Positions 26,142-34,062 of a DNA stretch of 64,000 nucleotides are shown in pieces. Position 1 is the stretch's first letter, and each line of letters starts with the position of its first letter. A program made the translations under genes and the position numbers. Below the pieces are notes generated by a model, which saw only the letters and a program-made list of their open reading frames with translations, did not search any database and was not told where the DNA came from. Source of the stretch: Candidatus Andeanibacterium colombiense (GTDB taxonomy: Bacteria > Pseudomonadota > Alphaproteobacteria > Sphingomonadales > Sphingomonadaceae); NCBI GenBank assembly GCA_029202985.1, contig CP119316.1, positions 1,674,001 through 1,738,000 on the forward strand. The letters are read 5' to 3'.

Positions 26142-27241
26142 TCGAGGAAGCCCTTGATCACCCGGTCGAGTGCCGGGACGTCGAGCAGGAAGCTGTCATG
26201 GCCATAGGGCGCCGAGAGCTCGACGAAGCTGACCGGCGCGGCGACCGCGTTGAGCGCATGGACCACGCTGCGCGATTCCGAGGTCGGGTAGAGCCAATCG
26301 GTATCGAAGCTGACCAGGCAGAAGCGCGCGGGCGTGCCGCGGAAGGCATCCGCCAACCGACCGCCATGCTCCTCGGCGAGGTCGAAATAGTCCATCGCGC
26401 GGGTGATATAGAGATAGGAGTTCGCGTCGAACCGGTCGACGAAGCTCAGCCCCTGATAGCGCAGATAGCTCTCGACCTGGAAATCGGCGTCGAAGCCGAA
26501 GCTCTTCGCCTCACGGTCCTGCAGCCGGCGGCCGAACTTCTCGGTCAGTCCGGCTTCGGACAGATAGGTGATATGCGCGGCCATGCGCGCGACCGCGAGC
26601 CCGCTGTCGGGGGCTTTGCCGGTGCCGTAATATTCGCCGCTCTGCCAGTTTGGATCGGCCATGATCGCCTGGCGCCCGACTTCGTGGAACGCGATGTTCT
26701 GGGCCGAATGGCGCGCCGTGGTGGCGATCGCGAGCACCCGCGCGGCGCGCTCGGGGAAATTGGCCGCGAGGCTCAGCGCGAGCATCCCGCCCATCGATCC
26801 GCCGACGACCGCGTAGAGCTTGCCGATCCCGAGCGCATCGAGCAGCGCGACCTGTGCGCGGACCATGTCGCGGACCGTGATCACCGGGAAGCCCATGCCC
26901 TGCGGCCTGCCGGTCTTGTCCGGGCTGGCCGGGCCGGTCGAGCCGAGGCAGCCGCCAATCACATTGGCGCAGACAATGTGGAAGCGCTCGGTGTCGATCG
27001 GCTTGCCGGGTCCGACCATCCGCGCCCACCAGCCGGGCTTGCCGGTGCGCGGATGCTTGCTGGCGACATATTGATCGCCGGTCAGCGCATGGAAGATCAG
27101 GATCGCGTTCGAACCGTCGGGCTTGAGGGTGCCATAGGTTTCATAGGCGATCTCGACGCGCTCGAGCGCCTGCCCGCTGTCGAGCGGCAGCGGCGCATCG
27201 AGCACGAGCGTGGTGCTGGGAGGGGCGAGATCGGGTGCCAT
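26138..27241 (-). CDS. metX: Homoserine O-acyltransferase (MetX)
   Basis: A 367-residue alpha/beta hydrolase-fold acyltransferase. The nucleophile Ser is in VVGGSMGGM, the acid in SFDTDWLYPT and the base in YGHDSFLLD. HALTGDQY and NVIGGCLGSTGP are typical MetX motifs. It acylates homoserine, the first committed step to methionine; whether acetyl or succinyl CoA is used cannot be read with confidence. I chose ATG 27241; a TTG 39 bases upstream would add 13 non-conserved residues. hisC is divergent. No SAM-II-type riboswitch core was seen in the 71-bp spacer. Confidence 0.93.
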   Translation of the reverse strand: MAPDLAPPSTTLVLDAPLPLDSGQALERVEIAYETYGTLKPDGSNAILIFHALTGDQYVASKHPRTGKPGWWARMVGPGKPIDTERFHIVCANVIGGCLGSTGPASPDKTGRPQGMGFPVITVRDMVRAQVALLDALGIGKLYAVVGGSMGGMLALSLAANFPERAARVLAIATTARHSAQNIAFHEVGRQAIMADPNWQSGEYYGTGKAPDSGLAVARMAAHITYLSEAGLTEKFGRRLQDREAKSFGFDADFQVESYLRYQGLSFVDRFDANSYLYITRAMDYFDLAEEHGGRLADAFRGTPARFCLVSFDTDWLYPTSESRSVVHALNAVAAPVSFVELSAPYGHDSFLLDVPALDRVIKGFLE

Positions 27242-27312
27242 TGCGCTGGCGGAAGTGGGGGACGCGAAGCAGGGTGTCAATTGTGCATCATTAGAGCTAT
27301 GCGCCCGCGATC

Positions 27313-28413
27313 ATGACGGGACAGCCAACACCGAAGCCGTGGATTGCGGCAATCCATGCCTATGTGCCGGGCAAATCGCGCAGTGCCGACGGGCGCGAGC
27401 TGGTCAAGCTTTCGGCCAATGAGAATCCGCTCGGCACCAGCGCTGCGGCGCTCGCGGCGCGGGCGCGGGCGGTGGTGCCGTCGCTCTATCCCGATCCCGA
27501 CAGTACCGCGCTGCGCGAGGCGCTGGCCGAGGTCCACGGGCTCGATCCGGCCCGGATCATCTGCGGCACCGGATCGGGCGAATTGCTCGCGGTCGCGGCC
27601 GGCGCTTTCGCCGGGCCGGGCGACGAGATCCTCTACGTCCGCTACGGCTTCTCGCTTTACGAGATCGTCGCCCGGCGCTGCGGCGCGACCCCGGTCGAGG
27701 CGCCCGATGCCGATTACGGCACCGATATCGAGGCATTGCTGGGCGCGGTGACAGAACAGACTCGAGTGGTATTCCTCGCCAATCCGAACAATCCGACCGG
27801 CACCTTCATGACCCGGGCCGAGCTCGCCCGGCTCCATGCCGGGCTGCCGTCCGACGTGCTGCTGGTGCTCGACCAGGCCTATGCCGAATATGTCGCGCCG
27901 GAAGACGACGACGGCGGGCTGGAGCTGGCGAAGACCGCGGCCAACGTGCTTGCCACGCGGACCTTCTCCAAGGCCTATGGACTGGCGGGCGAGCGGGTCG
28001 GCTGGGCGACCGGCGCGCCCGAACTGATCGACGTGCTCAACCGCATCCGCGGACCGTTCAACGTCAATAATGGCGCGCAGGCGGTGGCCACCGCCGCCGC
28101 GCTGGATCAGGCTTTCGTAGTCCATTCGCGCGAGCACAACGCCCGGGAGCGCGCGCGGTTCGTCGCGGCGATCGAGGCGATGGGCAATCACGGCTTGCGC
28201 GCGGTGCCGAGCGAGGCCAACTTCGTGCTGGTGTTGTTCGAGGGCGGCTTGAGCGCCCAGGCGGCGCATGACGGGCTGGCGGCGCACGGTTATGCGACGC
28301 GCTGGCTACCCGGACAGGGGCTGGCGCAGGGTTTGCGCATAACGATCGGGACAGGGGACCAGATGGGCGAAGTGGCGGCGATCCTGCGCGAGCTGGCGGA
28401 ATCCGCCGGGTGA
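27313..28413 (+). CDS. hisC: Histidinol-phosphate / aromatic aminotransferase
   Basis: A 366-residue fold-type I PLP aminotransferase. The PLP lysine is Lys220 in TFSKAYGLAGERVGW; NPNNPTGT and DQAYAEYV are the cofactor-contact motifs. In sphingomonads the HisC placed before tyrA-like genes can serve both histidinol-phosphate and phenylalanine/tyrosine synthesis. Its stop overlaps the GTG of the prephenate dehydrogenase, which links it to aromatic amino acid synthesis. It is divergent from metX. Confidence 0.9.
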   Translation: MTGQPTPKPWIAAIHAYVPGKSRSADGRELVKLSANENPLGTSAAALAARARAVVPSLYPDPDSTALREALAEVHGLDPARIICGTGSGELLAVAAGAFAGPGDEILYVRYGFSLYEIVARRCGATPVEAPDADYGTDIEALLGAVTEQTRVVFLANPNNPTGTFMTRAELARLHAGLPSDVLLVLDQAYAEYVAPEDDDGGLELAKTAANVLATRTFSKAYGLAGERVGWATGAPELIDVLNRIRGPFNVNNGAQAVATAAALDQAFVVHSREHNARERARFVAAIEAMGNHGLRAVPSEANFVLVLFEGGLSAQAAHDGLAAHGYATRWLPGQGLAQGLRITIGTGDQMGEVAAILRELAESAG

Positions 28414-29339
28414 ACGCTGCGGTCACTTCGTTCGAGCGAGTCGCGATCATCGGGCTCGGCCTGATCGGCGGTTCGATCGGCCTCGCGGTGCGCGATCACC
28501 TGCCCGGTGTCGCCACCACCGGCTACGACGCCGATCCGGAGGTGCGCAAGCGCGCGCGCGAACGCGGCCTCGCCGACACGATCTACGACAGCGCGAGCGA
28601 GGCGGTTCACCGCGCGGATCTGGTGATCCTGTGCGTGCCGGTCGGCGCGATGGGCGAAGTCGCGCGCGCGATGGCCCCGGCGCTCGCCAAGGGCGTGCTG
28701 ATCAGCGATGTCGGATCGTCCAAGCAGACCGTCACCGAAGCTTTGCGCGAAGCCCTGCCGGGCCGCGAAGTGATTCCGGCGCATCCGGTCGCCGGGACCG
28801 AGAACAGCGGGCCGGACGCCGGCTTCGCGCAATTGTTCCAGCAGCGCTGGTGCATCGTGACCCCGCCGGAGGGCGCGGACCCGGCACAGGTTTCGCGGCT
28901 GGTGTCGTTCTGGGAAGCGCTCGGCGCAATGGTCGACACGATGGACCCGCAGCACCACGATCTGGTGCTGGCGGTGACCAGCCACATCCCCCATCTGATC
29001 GCCTATACGATCGTCGGCACCGCCTCGGACCTTGAGGACGTTACCCGCAGCGAAGTGATCAAATATTCGGCGGGTGGCTTCCGCGACTTCACCCGCATCG
29101 CCGCGTCCGACCCGACGATGTGGCGCGACGTGTTCCTCAACAACCGCGATGCGGTGTTGGTGATGCTGAAGCGCCTGCTCGACGATATCGGCGCGATGCA
29201 GCAGGCGATCGAGGAATCGGACGGCGAGGCGCTGTTCGACCGCTTCACCCGCACCCGCGCGATCCGCCGCTCGATCGTCGCGCTCGGACAGGACGATGCG
29301 CGGCCGGACTTCGGCCGCAAGGACCACGACAACGCCTGA
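28410..29339 (+). CDS. Prephenate / arogenate dehydrogenase (TyrA/TyrC type)
   Basis: A 309-residue NAD(P)-dependent dehydrogenase: Rossmann motif IIGLGLIGGSIG, SDVGSSKQ, AHPVAGTENSG and the catalytic-region VTSHIPHLIAY. It oxidatively decarboxylates prephenate (or arogenate) on the way to tyrosine. The GTG start at 28410 overlaps the hisC stop. There is no chorismate mutase or ACT domain, so it is the simple monofunctional form. Cofactor and arogenate preference cannot be read here. Confidence 0.92.
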   Translation: MNAAVTSFERVAIIGLGLIGGSIGLAVRDHLPGVATTGYDADPEVRKRARERGLADTIYDSASEAVHRADLVILCVPVGAMGEVARAMAPALAKGVLISDVGSSKQTVTEALREALPGREVIPAHPVAGTENSGPDAGFAQLFQQRWCIVTPPEGADPAQVSRLVSFWEALGAMVDTMDPQHHDLVLAVTSHIPHLIAYTIVGTASDLEDVTRSEVIKYSAGGFRDFTRIAASDPTMWRDVFLNNRDAVLVMLKRLLDDIGAMQQAIEESDGEALFDRFTRTRAIRRSIVALGQDDARPDFGRKDHDNA

Positions 29340-29475
29340 GGTTGCACAGGATTGCGTAACGCGGAGGCGCGGGGAACGATGTTCCCGCTGGATATTGGGC
29401 GAGCTGGAGACGGCGCAGCTTTGTCACGGGCGCGTAGCTCTGTGCGCCTCCGCGTGAACCGGGGGCTTTTCCTGT

Positions 29476-29495
29476 GTCCCCGCGAAGGCGGGGAC
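29476..29495. repeat. 8-bp perfect hairpin GTCCCCGC-GAAG-GCGGGGAC
   Basis: A short perfect stem with a GAAG loop lies 137 bases after the prephenate dehydrogenase stop. It could end the hisC-tyrA transcript, though no T-run follows, or be a dispersed intergenic palindrome. The rest of 29340-29579 shows only a small CCTGCGCAGG palindrome near 29539. Confidence 0.5.
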
Positions 29496-29579
29496 CTCGG
29501 GCAGTTTCAGCGTGGGTGCGTGCGGGCTGAGGCCTCTGCCTGCGCAGGGGCTCGGGTTTGGGGCGAGCCCAGTTTAAGC

Positions 29580-29608
29580 TTGACAAAACGAACCATTTAG
29601 GTTATATG
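29580..29608 (+). promoter_or_regulatory. Consensus-like sigma-70 promoter of RNA element copy 1
   Basis: TTGACA at 29580-29585 matches the -35 consensus. A 17-bp spacer leads to TATATG at 29603-29608. The whole 29 bases are identical in the second copy (63157-63185), and about 15 bases upstream (GAGCCCA...TTT) are conserved too. No start codon with a ribosome binding site follows, so a non-coding transcript is the likely product. Confidence 0.75.
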
Positions 29609-29930
29609 GGGCGCATCGGGTGCGGGGGCCAAGCGCTTCGCTCTACGCTTCCGCATTAGGCCGGTGTCTCGCGGGCCGGATAGCGAAAGCTATCTGCCGG
29701 TGGCGCCAGTATCGCCTGACGGGTCAGAAGGGGGCTGCACACCTGCGAGCTCTAACCTGCCTCCTCCGCCAGGAAAGGGCCGAGCGAGCAAGTTTACAGC
29801 ATTAGTCTTGCCCGCCGTTCGCAAACCAAAACTACGCTAACCAGCCAGCTCACCCGCTGGCGCTGCAATGCACCGGCCTTGCCCGTACTCGCTTTTCCCA
29901 TTGGCGTTATTCCGCGCTCGCCGGCGGAGA
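29609..29930 (+). ncRNA. Structured RNA-like element, copy 1 (family not recognised)
   Basis: About 320 bases, closely similar to 63186-63508, lie downstream of an identical promoter. The longest identical block is about 70 bases (about 29696-29768). Pairing-preserving differences support RNA: hairpin 29678-29695 has a GAAA tetraloop where the other copy has a one-pair-longer stem with a UUCG loop. The 5' hairpin (29612-29624) uses different bases in each copy. Other stems are 29631-29635 with 29646-29650, 29729-29735 with 29759-29765, and 29845-29860. A CCTCCTCC stretch (29760-29767) could mimic an anti-Shine-Dalgarno sequence. I see no RNase P, SRP or tmRNA hallmark; 6S RNA is not excluded. 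Confidence 0.6.
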
Positions 29931-29941
29931 AGCAGCCGCGC

Positions 29942-30622
29942 CTAATCGTTCAGCGCGTTGATCGCCTCATGCACCCGCCGCTCGATTTCCTCGCGCGGCA
30001 GGCCGGGCGGGATCGGTTCGCCGAAGCGCAGGGTAATCGTGCCGCGCCGCTTCCACCGGCGGTGATAGAGCGGGCCGCTGTTTACCGCGACCGGCACCAC
30101 CGGCAGGCCGAGCAGCTTGTAGATCCCGGCGAAGCCCGAACGCAGCGGCGGCCGCGTTCCGTGCGGCACCCGCGTTCCCTCGGGAAAGATCGCCAGCGGC
30201 CTTCCGGTCACGCCGAAGTGCCGGGCCTGCCTGAGCATCTGCCGCAGCGCGGTGGCGCCTTCGTCGCGCGCGACCGACACCGACCCGTAGACCTGGGCGG
30301 CGCGGCCCCACAACGGAATGCGGAACAATTCTTCCTTCGCGAAGGGCACCGGATGGGTGAGCGAGGTCGCCAGGTCGATCGCCTCGAAGAAGGATTCATG
30401 CTTGAACGCATAAAGCGCCGCGCCTTCGATCTGGCCGCCCTCGGTAACCACCCGGATGCCCAGGATCACCCGCACGCACCAGCGGTGGAAATGCGACCAG
30501 CCATCGGGCACCTTGCGGAACCGCCGCTCGCCGAGCGGCAGCGCGAGGATCGTCGCGAGCGAGAACACCGCCGACATGGTGTAGAACACCAGATAGAACA
30601 CCAGGCTGCGCAATACACTCAT
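29942..30622 (-). CDS. plsC: 1-acyl-glycerol-3-phosphate acyltransferase (PlsC family)
   Basis: A 226-residue membrane-bound acyltransferase with N-terminal hydrophobic helices (FYLVFYTMSAVFSLATILAL), a catalytic block KHESFFEAID (HX4E variant of HX4D) and the substrate-binding FPEGTR. It converts lysophosphatidate to phosphatidate at the inner membrane. The gene is the last of a tight minus-strand group after ftsE, ftsX and the ydcF-like gene, 7 bases from the latter. The HX4E variant is common in alphaproteobacterial paralogues. Confidence 0.9.
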   Translation of the reverse strand: MSVLRSLVFYLVFYTMSAVFSLATILALPLGERRFRKVPDGWSHFHRWCVRVILGIRVVTEGGQIEGAALYAFKHESFFEAIDLATSLTHPVPFAKEELFRIPLWGRAAQVYGSVSVARDEGATALRQMLRQARHFGVTGRPLAIFPEGTRVPHGTRPPLRSGFAGIYKLLGLPVVPVAVNSGPLYHRRWKRRGTITLRFGEPIPPGLPREEIERRVHEAINALND

Positions 30623-30629
30623 GCCCCGC

Positions 30630-31175
30630 TTACCCGGTCACCAGCCGCACCGCGCGGCTGGCCAGCAGCTTGTGGTACTCGAGAAACAGGATCCACAGCG
30701 ACGGCTGCGAAGGCACCGCATCCTCGAGGATCTCGACATGGGCGGGCAATCTGCCGGCGAGTTCCGCGGCGGCGCGGCGCATGTGCCAGTCGGTCGTGAC
30801 CAGCCGCAACGACCGGATCCTGCGCCGGGCCACCCATTCGGCCGTCTCCTGCGCATTGCCGCGGGTATCGAGTGCCGCGAAGCCAAGCGTCACACAGCAT
30901 TCCATCAGCCTTCGGTCGACCTTGTATTCGGCCGCGAATTCATCGGGCGTGACGTCGTTATAGACCCCGGTGACCAGCAATTGCCCCGCCTTGTGCCCGC
31001 GCAGCACCTGCAGCCCGCGGTCGATCCGTCCCGGCCCGCCGGTGAGCACGACGATCGCATCGGTCCGTTCGCCGGCCGCGGGCCCGGGCAGGAACACCGC
31101 GAACCAGAAGAAGCCGAGCGCCCAGATCATGAATATCGCGGCGAGCGCGCGGCGGAACCACTGGGCCGGTCTCAC
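30630..31175 (-). CDS. YdcF-like DUF218 membrane protein
   Basis: A 181-residue protein with one N-terminal membrane helix (FRRALAAIFMIWALGFFWFA) and a DUF218/YdcF domain: DAIVVLTGGPGRIDRGLQVL, ARNA-like TRGNAQETAEW and VTTDWHMRRA. The fold is thought to bind nucleotide- or lipid-linked substrates, with SanA/ElyC relatives tied to envelope integrity. The GTG start at 31175 overlaps the ftsX stop (GTGA), so it is coupled to cell-division genes. Confidence 0.88.
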   Translation of the reverse strand: MRPAQWFRRALAAIFMIWALGFFWFAVFLPGPAAGERTDAIVVLTGGPGRIDRGLQVLRGHKAGQLLVTGVYNDVTPDEFAAEYKVDRRLMECCVTLGFAALDTRGNAQETAEWVARRRIRSLRLVTTDWHMRRAAAELAGRLPAHVEILEDAVPSQPSLWILFLEYHKLLASRAVRLVTG

Positions 31176-32074
31176 AGCATCTTCCTCAGCGCCGCCATCA
31201 CCGTGATCCGCGCGGTGATCATCGCGATCACCACGCCGAGGATCGGGATCGCGGCAAGCGCGGCCCAGTCGAACATGCCGAGCCCGCCGCCCGCGACCAT
31301 GCCCGAGCCGAGCGCGGCGAACTGCCGCCCGAGCAGCAGGATCGCCGCCAGCCCGAAGCCGAGCCCGACCGTTCCGCCGAGCACCGCGTCGAACCCGATC
31401 GAGCGCTGGAAGATTCGCGCGATCTGGCCGTCCGTGCCGCCGAGCAAATGGACGATCTCGATCGTCCCGCGGTTGGAGCCGAGCGCGCTGCGCGAAGCGA
31501 GCCACACCGCCGCCGCGCTGGTCGCCGCGAGCAGCACAACCAGCCCCAGTGCAAGCCATTGCAGCGAGGCGATCGCCGAGAACACCGGCCTGAGCCAGCT
31601 CGATTGGGCATCGACCTGTGCCGCGGGCACGCTGCCGCGCAGCGCGGCTCGCACGCCCTGCAGCTGGCGATCGGTCACCGGCCCGGCAAGGCGGACGTCG
31701 ATCAGCGCCGGGATCGGGATCGCGTCGCCCGCCGTGCCCGAATTTCCAAGCCATGGTTCGATCAGGGTCGCGAGTTCGCTGTCGGGTACCCGCCGCACCG
31801 CGTCGATCCCGGCGCGGTTGGACAGCAGCGAAACCGCGAGCTCGGCCTGGCGGTCGCGCTCCTGCGCGCCGGCCTCCACGATCTGGACGGTCAGCCCGCC
31901 GGACAGCTCGGCGCGGGCGGCATCGGCGAGGTTGCTCAGCGCCAGCCCGCCCGCCGCCGCGATGGTGGTCAGCGCGATCATGATCGCGATCACCCACGGC
32001 ATCGGCCCGGTCAGCCGCGCCTGCGGAACCAGCTGCGCCGACCGTTCGCTGCCGAGACCCTTGAGCAGGCTCAC
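31172..32074 (-). CDS. ftsX: Cell division ABC transporter permease FtsX
   Basis: A 300-residue protein with one N-terminal helix (WVIAIMIALTTIAAAGGLAL), a periplasmic domain and three C-terminal helices, the FtsX/MacB-like topology. With FtsE it forms the divisome complex that activates peptidoglycan hydrolases at the septum. FtsX proteins diverge strongly, and the assignment rests on topology, length and overlap with ftsE (ATGA). Confidence 0.88.
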   Translation of the reverse strand: MSLLKGLGSERSAQLVPQARLTGPMPWVIAIMIALTTIAAAGGLALSNLADAARAELSGGLTVQIVEAGAQERDRQAELAVSLLSNRAGIDAVRRVPDSELATLIEPWLGNSGTAGDAIPIPALIDVRLAGPVTDRQLQGVRAALRGSVPAAQVDAQSSWLRPVFSAIASLQWLALGLVVLLAATSAAAVWLASRSALGSNRGTIEIVHLLGGTDGQIARIFQRSIGFDAVLGGTVGLGFGLAAILLLGRQFAALGSGMVAGGGLGMFDWAALAAIPILGVVIAMITARITVMAALRKML

Positions 32075-32820
32075 AGGCCTTCTCCCATATCGAAGCCCGG
32101 GGTCTGCGGCAGCGGCCGGCGAGGCGGATAACGCAGCGCCCCGGTCGGGTCGCCGAGCCGCCCCTTGTCGAGGCGCATGATCAGCGATTCGGGCACTTTC
32201 TTGAGCAGATGCAGATCGTGGGTCGCGACCACCACGGTCGTGCCGAGACGGTTGAGCGCCTCGAACAGCCGCAGCAGCTTCACCGCCATCTCGGGATCAA
32301 CGTTGCCGGTCGGCTCGTCGGCGATCAGCAGGTCGGGCCGGCCGATCACCGCGCGGGCGATCGCCACGCGCTGCTGCTCCCCGCCCGACAGCGTCGCCGG
32401 GCGGGCATCGGCGCGGTCGCCCAGCCCGACCCATTCGAGCATGTCGGCGACCGGCTTCTCGAGCTCGCTTTCCTTCACGCCCGAGACCCGCAGCGGCAGC
32501 GCGACATTGTCGAACGCCGAGAGGTGCTGGACCAGCCGGAAATCCTGGAACACCACCCCGAGCCGGCGGCGATAGGCGGGCAGCCGCCTGCGCGGCAGTG
32601 TGATCACATCGGTGCCGAACATCCGGATCGCCCCGCGCGAGGGGCGCTGCGCGAGATACAGCAGCTTGAGCAGCGAAGTCTTGCCCGCGCCGCTTGCCCC
32701 GGTGAGGAAATAGAAGCTGCCGGGATAGAGGATGAAGGAAATGTCGCTGAGAATTTCCTTCCCCGCGCCATAGCGCAGCCCAACATTGTCGAACTGAACG
32801 ATATCCCCCTCGGCACTCAT
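32071..32820 (-). CDS. ftsE: Cell division ATP-binding protein FtsE
   Basis: A 249-residue ABC ATPase with Walker A GASGAGKTS, signature LSGGEQQR, Walker B LLIADEPT and the switch His in VVATHD. The N-terminal segment VGLRYGAGKEILSDISF is FtsE-like. The C-terminal tail (PTGALRYPPRRPLPQTPGF) is longer than in enterobacteria. It powers FtsX at the septum. The ATG at 32820 opens the ftsE-ftsX-ydcF-plsC run; the zinc-ribbon gene is divergent with a 150-bp gap. Confidence 0.93.
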   Translation of the reverse strand: MSAEGDIVQFDNVGLRYGAGKEILSDISFILYPGSFYFLTGASGAGKTSLLKLLYLAQRPSRGAIRMFGTDVITLPRRRLPAYRRRLGVVFQDFRLVQHLSAFDNVALPLRVSGVKESELEKPVADMLEWVGLGDRADARPATLSGGEQQRVAIARAVIGRPDLLIADEPTGNVDPEMAVKLLRLFEALNRLGTTVVVATHDLHLLKKVPESLIMRLDKGRLGDPTGALRYPPRRPLPQTPGFDMGEGL

Positions 32821-32970
32821 GCAGCGGCTATAGCGAGGGACAGGCGAGGACAAAAGCCATCGGAGAGCACGCATGAAGGGCAATCGGTGTGGAAAAAGGG
32901 CCTTGTGCCCCGCCGTGACCACCGGTGAGCCTTGTCGCGATTCGCGCATGTGCCTAAAGCTTGTCGCACA

Positions 32971-33867
32971 ATGATCATCGCCTGCCCCGCATGCGCGACG
33001 CGTTATGTCGTTCCCGACAGCGCGATCGGCGTCGAAGGCCGGACCGTCCGTTGCGCCAAGTGCCGCCACAGCTGGTTCCAGGACGGGCCCGAACTCGCGC
33101 TGCCGCCGGGGGCTCCGGCCGCCGCTCCGGAACCGCGGATACCGCAGCCGGTGCGGGCTCCCGCTCCGCCGCCGCCCACTCCGGCCCCCGTTCCGGCGCG
33201 ACCAATTCCCGCGGCACCGACCGATCCCGAACCCGATGCGCGCCCGGGCTTCTCCTTCGCGGAAGACGTGCCGTCCGCCCCGCCGAAACCCGACCGAAGC
33301 TATATTCGCGAGCCCGATCCGGCCCCCCCGGCCGCCGATCCCGTCCCCTTCGCGCCGCCGCCCCCGGTGCCGGACGAATACGACGGCGTGATCGAGGACG
33401 ATTATTCGCAATTCGATCCCGAACCGCCGTTCCGCCCGCGGCGCAACGTGCTCAAGCTGTGGACCTTCGCAGCGGCAATCTTCGCGCTGTTCGCGATCGG
33501 CACGGTGGTGGGCGTGTCCTATTGGGGCCTGCCCGACTGGGTGCCGATCAGCCGCCCGACCTTCGGCCTCGGCGAAAGCGACCTGGTGCTCGATTTCCCG
33601 CAGAACAAGCAGGACCGGCGGCAATTGCCCAACGGCACCGAATATTTCGCCGCCAACGGCACGGTCACCAATGTCGGGCGCAAGACCCGCGCGGTGCCCG
33701 GCATCTTGATCGTGCTGCGCGACGAGCATGAGCGGATCGTCTATAGCGGCGAGGTCGCTCCGCCGCAGCGCACGCTGGCCCCGGGCGAGAGCATAACGAT
33801 CAACCACGTCGAGACCGACGTGCCCAAGGCAGCCAAATTCGCCGATATCGGCTGGAAGCCCGGCTGA
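32971..33867 (+). CDS. MJ0042-type zinc-ribbon / DUF3426-like membrane protein
   Basis: A 298-residue protein. An N-terminal zinc finger of the MJ0042 type (IIACPACATRYVVPDSAIG, then VRCAKCRHSW) is followed by a Pro-rich linker of about 110 residues, one membrane helix (FAAAIFALFAIGTVVGVSYW) and a C-terminal beta domain (VTNVGRKTRAVPGILIVLRD). The family is conserved in alphaproteobacteria, often next to ftsEX, with no known function. I chose ATG 32971 because the finger begins immediately; an in-frame ATG at 32932 adds 13 residues. Confidence 0.88.
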   Translation: MIIACPACATRYVVPDSAIGVEGRTVRCAKCRHSWFQDGPELALPPGAPAAAPEPRIPQPVRAPAPPPPTPAPVPARPIPAAPTDPEPDARPGFSFAEDVPSAPPKPDRSYIREPDPAPPAADPVPFAPPPPVPDEYDGVIEDDYSQFDPEPPFRPRRNVLKLWTFAAAIFALFAIGTVVGVSYWGLPDWVPISRPTFGLGESDLVLDFPQNKQDRRQLPNGTEYFAANGTVTNVGRKTRAVPGILIVLRDEHERIVYSGEVAPPQRTLAPGESITINHVETDVPKAAKFADIGWKPG

Positions 33868-33974
33868 GCGCACCTGCGTAAAATAACCGTGCCGCCGAGC
33901 TTGCAGGGGGGGAGCCCCTTTGCTAATGGCCCGCTCCTACCCCGCGGGGGCCGCTTCCGGTCCCTGTCGATTAT

Positions 33975-34061
33975 GCGGTCGTGGCGGAACTGGTAGACGC
34001 GCAACGTTGAGGTCGTTGTGGGCGAAAGCCCGTGGAAGTTCGAGTCTTCTCGACCGCACCA
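33975..34061 (+). tRNA. tRNA-Leu (anticodon GAG)
   Basis: An 87-nt class II tRNA with a 7-bp acceptor stem GCGGTCG/CGACCGC and a D-arm starting TGGCGGAACTGG. Anticodon stem CAACG/CGTTG encloses loop TTGAGGT, giving anticodon GAG. It has a long variable arm (GGGCGAAAGCCC), T-loop TTCGAGT and an encoded CCA end. It reads CUC/CUU. The stop codon of the convergent PepSY gene begins 2 bases after the tRNA. Confidence 0.97.
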
Positions 34062-34062
34062 A

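Noticed and set aside
27242..27312. SAM-II riboswitch upstream of metX
   Set aside because: The spacer is only 71 bases and lacks the core sequence of that riboswitch.
29620..29805. Small reading frame inside RNA element copy 1, with a matching frame in copy 2 (63197-63421)
   Set aside because: No ribosome binding site is visible. The nucleotide differences between copies preserve hairpins, and the frame is kept only because two indels happen to cancel. RNA explains the conservation better.
29609..29930. Two-piece (permuted) tmRNA as the identity of the RNA element
   Set aside because: A tag-like run (GCAAACCAAAACTACGCT) appears in copy 1 only. Copy 2 does not keep it, and no tRNA-like T-arm or CCA is present.
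33975..34061. tRNA-Leu as an integration site
   Set aside because: The tRNA is complete, with ordinary host genes on both sides and no integrase or duplicated tRNA end nearby.
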